The notes below the pieces were generated by a model. The model was not told the DNA's origin and did no database searches. It worked only from the letters and a program-made list of their open reading frames with translations. From NCBI GenBank assembly GCA_963726795.1, contig CAVSDD010000006.1, positions 124,001-188,000 of the forward strand: a stretch of 64,000 bases of DNA, given 5' to 3'. The stretch comes from Hyphomicrobium_A sp963726795. GTDB taxonomy: Bacteria > Pseudomonadota > Alphaproteobacteria > Rhizobiales > Hyphomicrobiaceae. The translations under genes and the position numbers were made by a program. Below, piece after piece: positions 62,537-64,000 of this stretch. The stretch's first letter is position 1. Each line of letters opens with the position of its first letter.

Positions 62537-64000
62537 TCAACTCCGCAAACCTGGCGCCTCGTGCCCGGTGCGCGCCACGTATTCGGTATAGCCGCCGCCA
62601 TAGTTATGAATGCCGTCAGGCGTCAGCTCGAGCACCCGGTTGGAAAGCGCAGCCAGGAAATGCCTGTCGTGCGAGACGAACAGCATCGCCCCCTCGTATT
62701 CCGCCAAGGCCTTAATCAGCATCTCTTTGGTTGTCATGTCGAGGTGGTTCGTCGGCTCGTCCAGCACAAGAAAATTCGGCGGGTCGTAGAGCATCTTCGC
62801 CATGACGAGACGTGCCTTCTCGCCGCCTGACAGCACGCGACACCGCTTTTCCACGTCGTCGCCGGAAAACCCGAAGCAGCCGGCAAGCGAACGCAGCGAG
62901 CCGTGGCCCGCCTGCGGAAAGGAATCCTCCAACGTCTGAAACACCGTGCGCTCGCCATCGAGCAGATCCATGGCGTGCTGGGCGAAGTAGCCCATCCTCA
63001 CGCTCGCGCCGAGGTTGACCGTGCCCGCGTCTGGCTGCGCCGAGCCCGCCACCAGCTTCAGCAGGGTCGATTTGCCCGCGCCGTTGATGCCCATGACGCA
63101 CCAGCGTTCCCGGCGGCGTACTTGGAAATCCAGCCCATCGTAGATGGTGTGGTTCCCATACCTTTTGTGCACGTTCTTGAGACTGACCACGTCCTCACCC
63201 GAACGCGGTGCCGGCTGAAACTCGAACATGACAGTCTGGCGGCGCTTTGGCGGTTCCACCCGGTCGATCTTGGCCAGCTGCTTGACGCGGCTCTGCACCT
63301 GCGCGGCATGCGAGGCGCGCGCCTTGAAGCGCTCGATGAACTTGATCTCCTTGGCGAGCATCGCCTGCTGACGGTCGAATTGGGCCTGCTGCTGCTTTTC
63401 GTTCAGCGCCCGCTGCTGTTCGTAGAACTCATGATTGCCCGAGTATGTCGTCAGACCCCCGCCGTCGATCTCGACGATCTTGGTGACGATGCGGTTCATG
63501 AACTCGCGATCGTGCGAGGTCATCAGCAGCACGCCCTCATAACTCCTCAGAAATTGCTCGAGCCAGATGAGGCTCTCAAGGTCGAGGTGATTGCTCGGCT
63601 CGTCGAGGAGCATGGCATCGGGACGCATGAGAAGGACCCGCCCCAGGGCGACGCGCATCTTCCAGCCGCCTGAGAGCGCACCGACGTCGCCGTCCATCAT
63701 CTCCTGGCTGAACGAGAGACCGGCTAGCACCTCGCGCGCCTTGCCTTCCAGCGCATAGCCTCCAAGCTCCTCAAAGCGCGCCTGCACCTCGCCGTAGCGG
63801 TCGACGATGGCTTCCATTTCGTCGGCCCGGGCGGGATCCGCCATGGCAGCCTCGAGCGTCTTGAGCTCGGCGGCCACCTCGCTTACAGGACCCGCGCCGT
63901 CCATCACTTCGGCGACCGCGCTGCGGCCGGCCATCTCACCCACATCCTGGCTGAAGTAGCCGATGGTAGCACCGCGATCGACGGCGACCTGGCCCTCGTC
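62537..64000 (-). CDS. ABC-F family ATPase, 5' end off the right edge
   Basis: About 488 C-terminal residues are visible; the frame is open to the window edge. Two ABC cassettes appear. The first keeps its signature LSGGWKMRVALGRVLLMRPD and Walker B MLLDEPSNHLDLESLIWLEQ. The second has Walker A GINGAGKSTLLKLVAGSAQP, signature LSGGEKARLVMAKMLYDPPN and Walker B FLVLDEPTNHLDMTTKEMLI. The interdomain linker (EIKFIERFKARASHAAQVQS) is Lys/Arg-rich. ABC-F proteins act on the ribosome; no membrane domain exists. It resembles the Uup/YheS-type group. The N-terminal Walker A is outside the window. Confidence 0.94.
   Translation of the reverse strand, partial: DEGQVAVDRGATIGYFSQDVGEMAGRSAVAEVMDGAGPVSEVAAELKTLEAAMADPARADEMEAIVDRYGEVQARFEELGGYALEGKAREVLAGLSFSQEMMDGDVGALSGGWKMRVALGRVLLMRPDAMLLDEPSNHLDLESLIWLEQFLRSYEGVLLMTSHDREFMNRIVTKIVEIDGGGLTTYSGNHEFYEQQRALNEKQQQAQFDRQQAMLAKEIKFIERFKARASHAAQVQSRVKQLAKIDRVEPPKRRQTVMFEFQPAPRSGEDVVSLKNVHKRYGNHTIYDGLDFQVRRRERWCVMGINGAGKSTLLKLVAGSAQPDAGTVNLGASVRMGYFAQHAMDLLDGERTVFQTLEDSFPQAGHGSLRSLAGCFGFSGDDVEKRCRVLSGGEKARLVMAKMLYDPPNFLVLDEPTNHLDMTTKEMLIKALAEYEGAMLFVSHDRHFLAALSNRVLELTPDGIHNYGGGYTEYVARTGHEAPGLRS

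Overview
The window is chromosomal DNA of a bacteriochlorophyll-a phototroph. It is most likely an alphaproteobacterium of the Rhizobiales/Hyphomicrobiales type. The evidence is high GC content, a crt-bch-puf and bchFNBHLM-lhaA-puh arrangement, ALA synthase (C4 pathway), acsF, a PpsR/AerR regulator pair, and CHASE3/HWE-type sensor kinases. Species-level assignment is not possible from the sequence alone. About 1-38,360 is a photosynthesis gene cluster (PGC). The rest is ordinary chromosomal flank.

Layout of the PGC. 1-2,841 (minus): crtD-crtC followed by a heme oxygenase gene cut by the window edge. 2,945-13,034 (plus): crtE-crtF, then bchCXYZ-pufQBALM. No pufC or pufX follows pufM; a terminator does. 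13,222-14,614: a patatin-like phospholipase and a stand-alone BLUF blue-light sensor. 14,709-30,407 (minus): one long run, bchF-N-B-H-L-M-lhaA-puhA-B-C-(small ORF)-acsF-puhE-hemA, in which most junctions overlap by 4 nt or are separated by fewer than 35 nt. 30,681-33,041 (plus): aerR/ppaA-ppsR. 32,987-33,976 (minus): an alpha/beta hydrolase. 34,120-38,357 (plus): bchG-(PucC family)-bchP-tspO-(92-aa membrane protein). Genes expected elsewhere in the genome include bchID, crtB, crtI and puc. Six PpsR-type boxes (TGT-N12-ACA or one-mismatch versions) lie in front of crtDC/crtEF, bchC, bchF/aerR (two), bchG and cbbR/HAD. The cluster therefore carries its own redox/light repressor circuit, plus possible bilin (heme oxygenase) and flavin (BLUF) light inputs.

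Downstream, cbbR is divergent from a CbbY-like HAD protein that has lost its catalytic Asp, followed by two CBS-pair proteins. Then come an SH3b secreted protein, a secreted lipase, an EF-hand lipoprotein, an AraC regulator, a SnoaL-like protein, a ~1000-aa autotransporter, several small secreted or membrane proteins, an alkyladenine glycosylase, RecQ, a type III polyketide synthase, an APC permease, a DUF1353-like protein, a CHASE3 kinase/response regulator/REC-HWE kinase module, a GyrI-like protein, a PUA-like protein and an ABC-F ATPase cut by the right edge.

The most unusual global property is a set of twelve apparent frameshifts in otherwise well-conserved genes (bchY N-terminus, bchZ x3, pufA, acsF, bchH, ppsR, the bchG-linked PucC gene, araC, recQ and the DUF1353 gene). 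Every one is a +1 shift. I read them as insertion-type sequencing errors, so those genes are annotated as single CDSs across the shift. The one-sidedness is worth checking.
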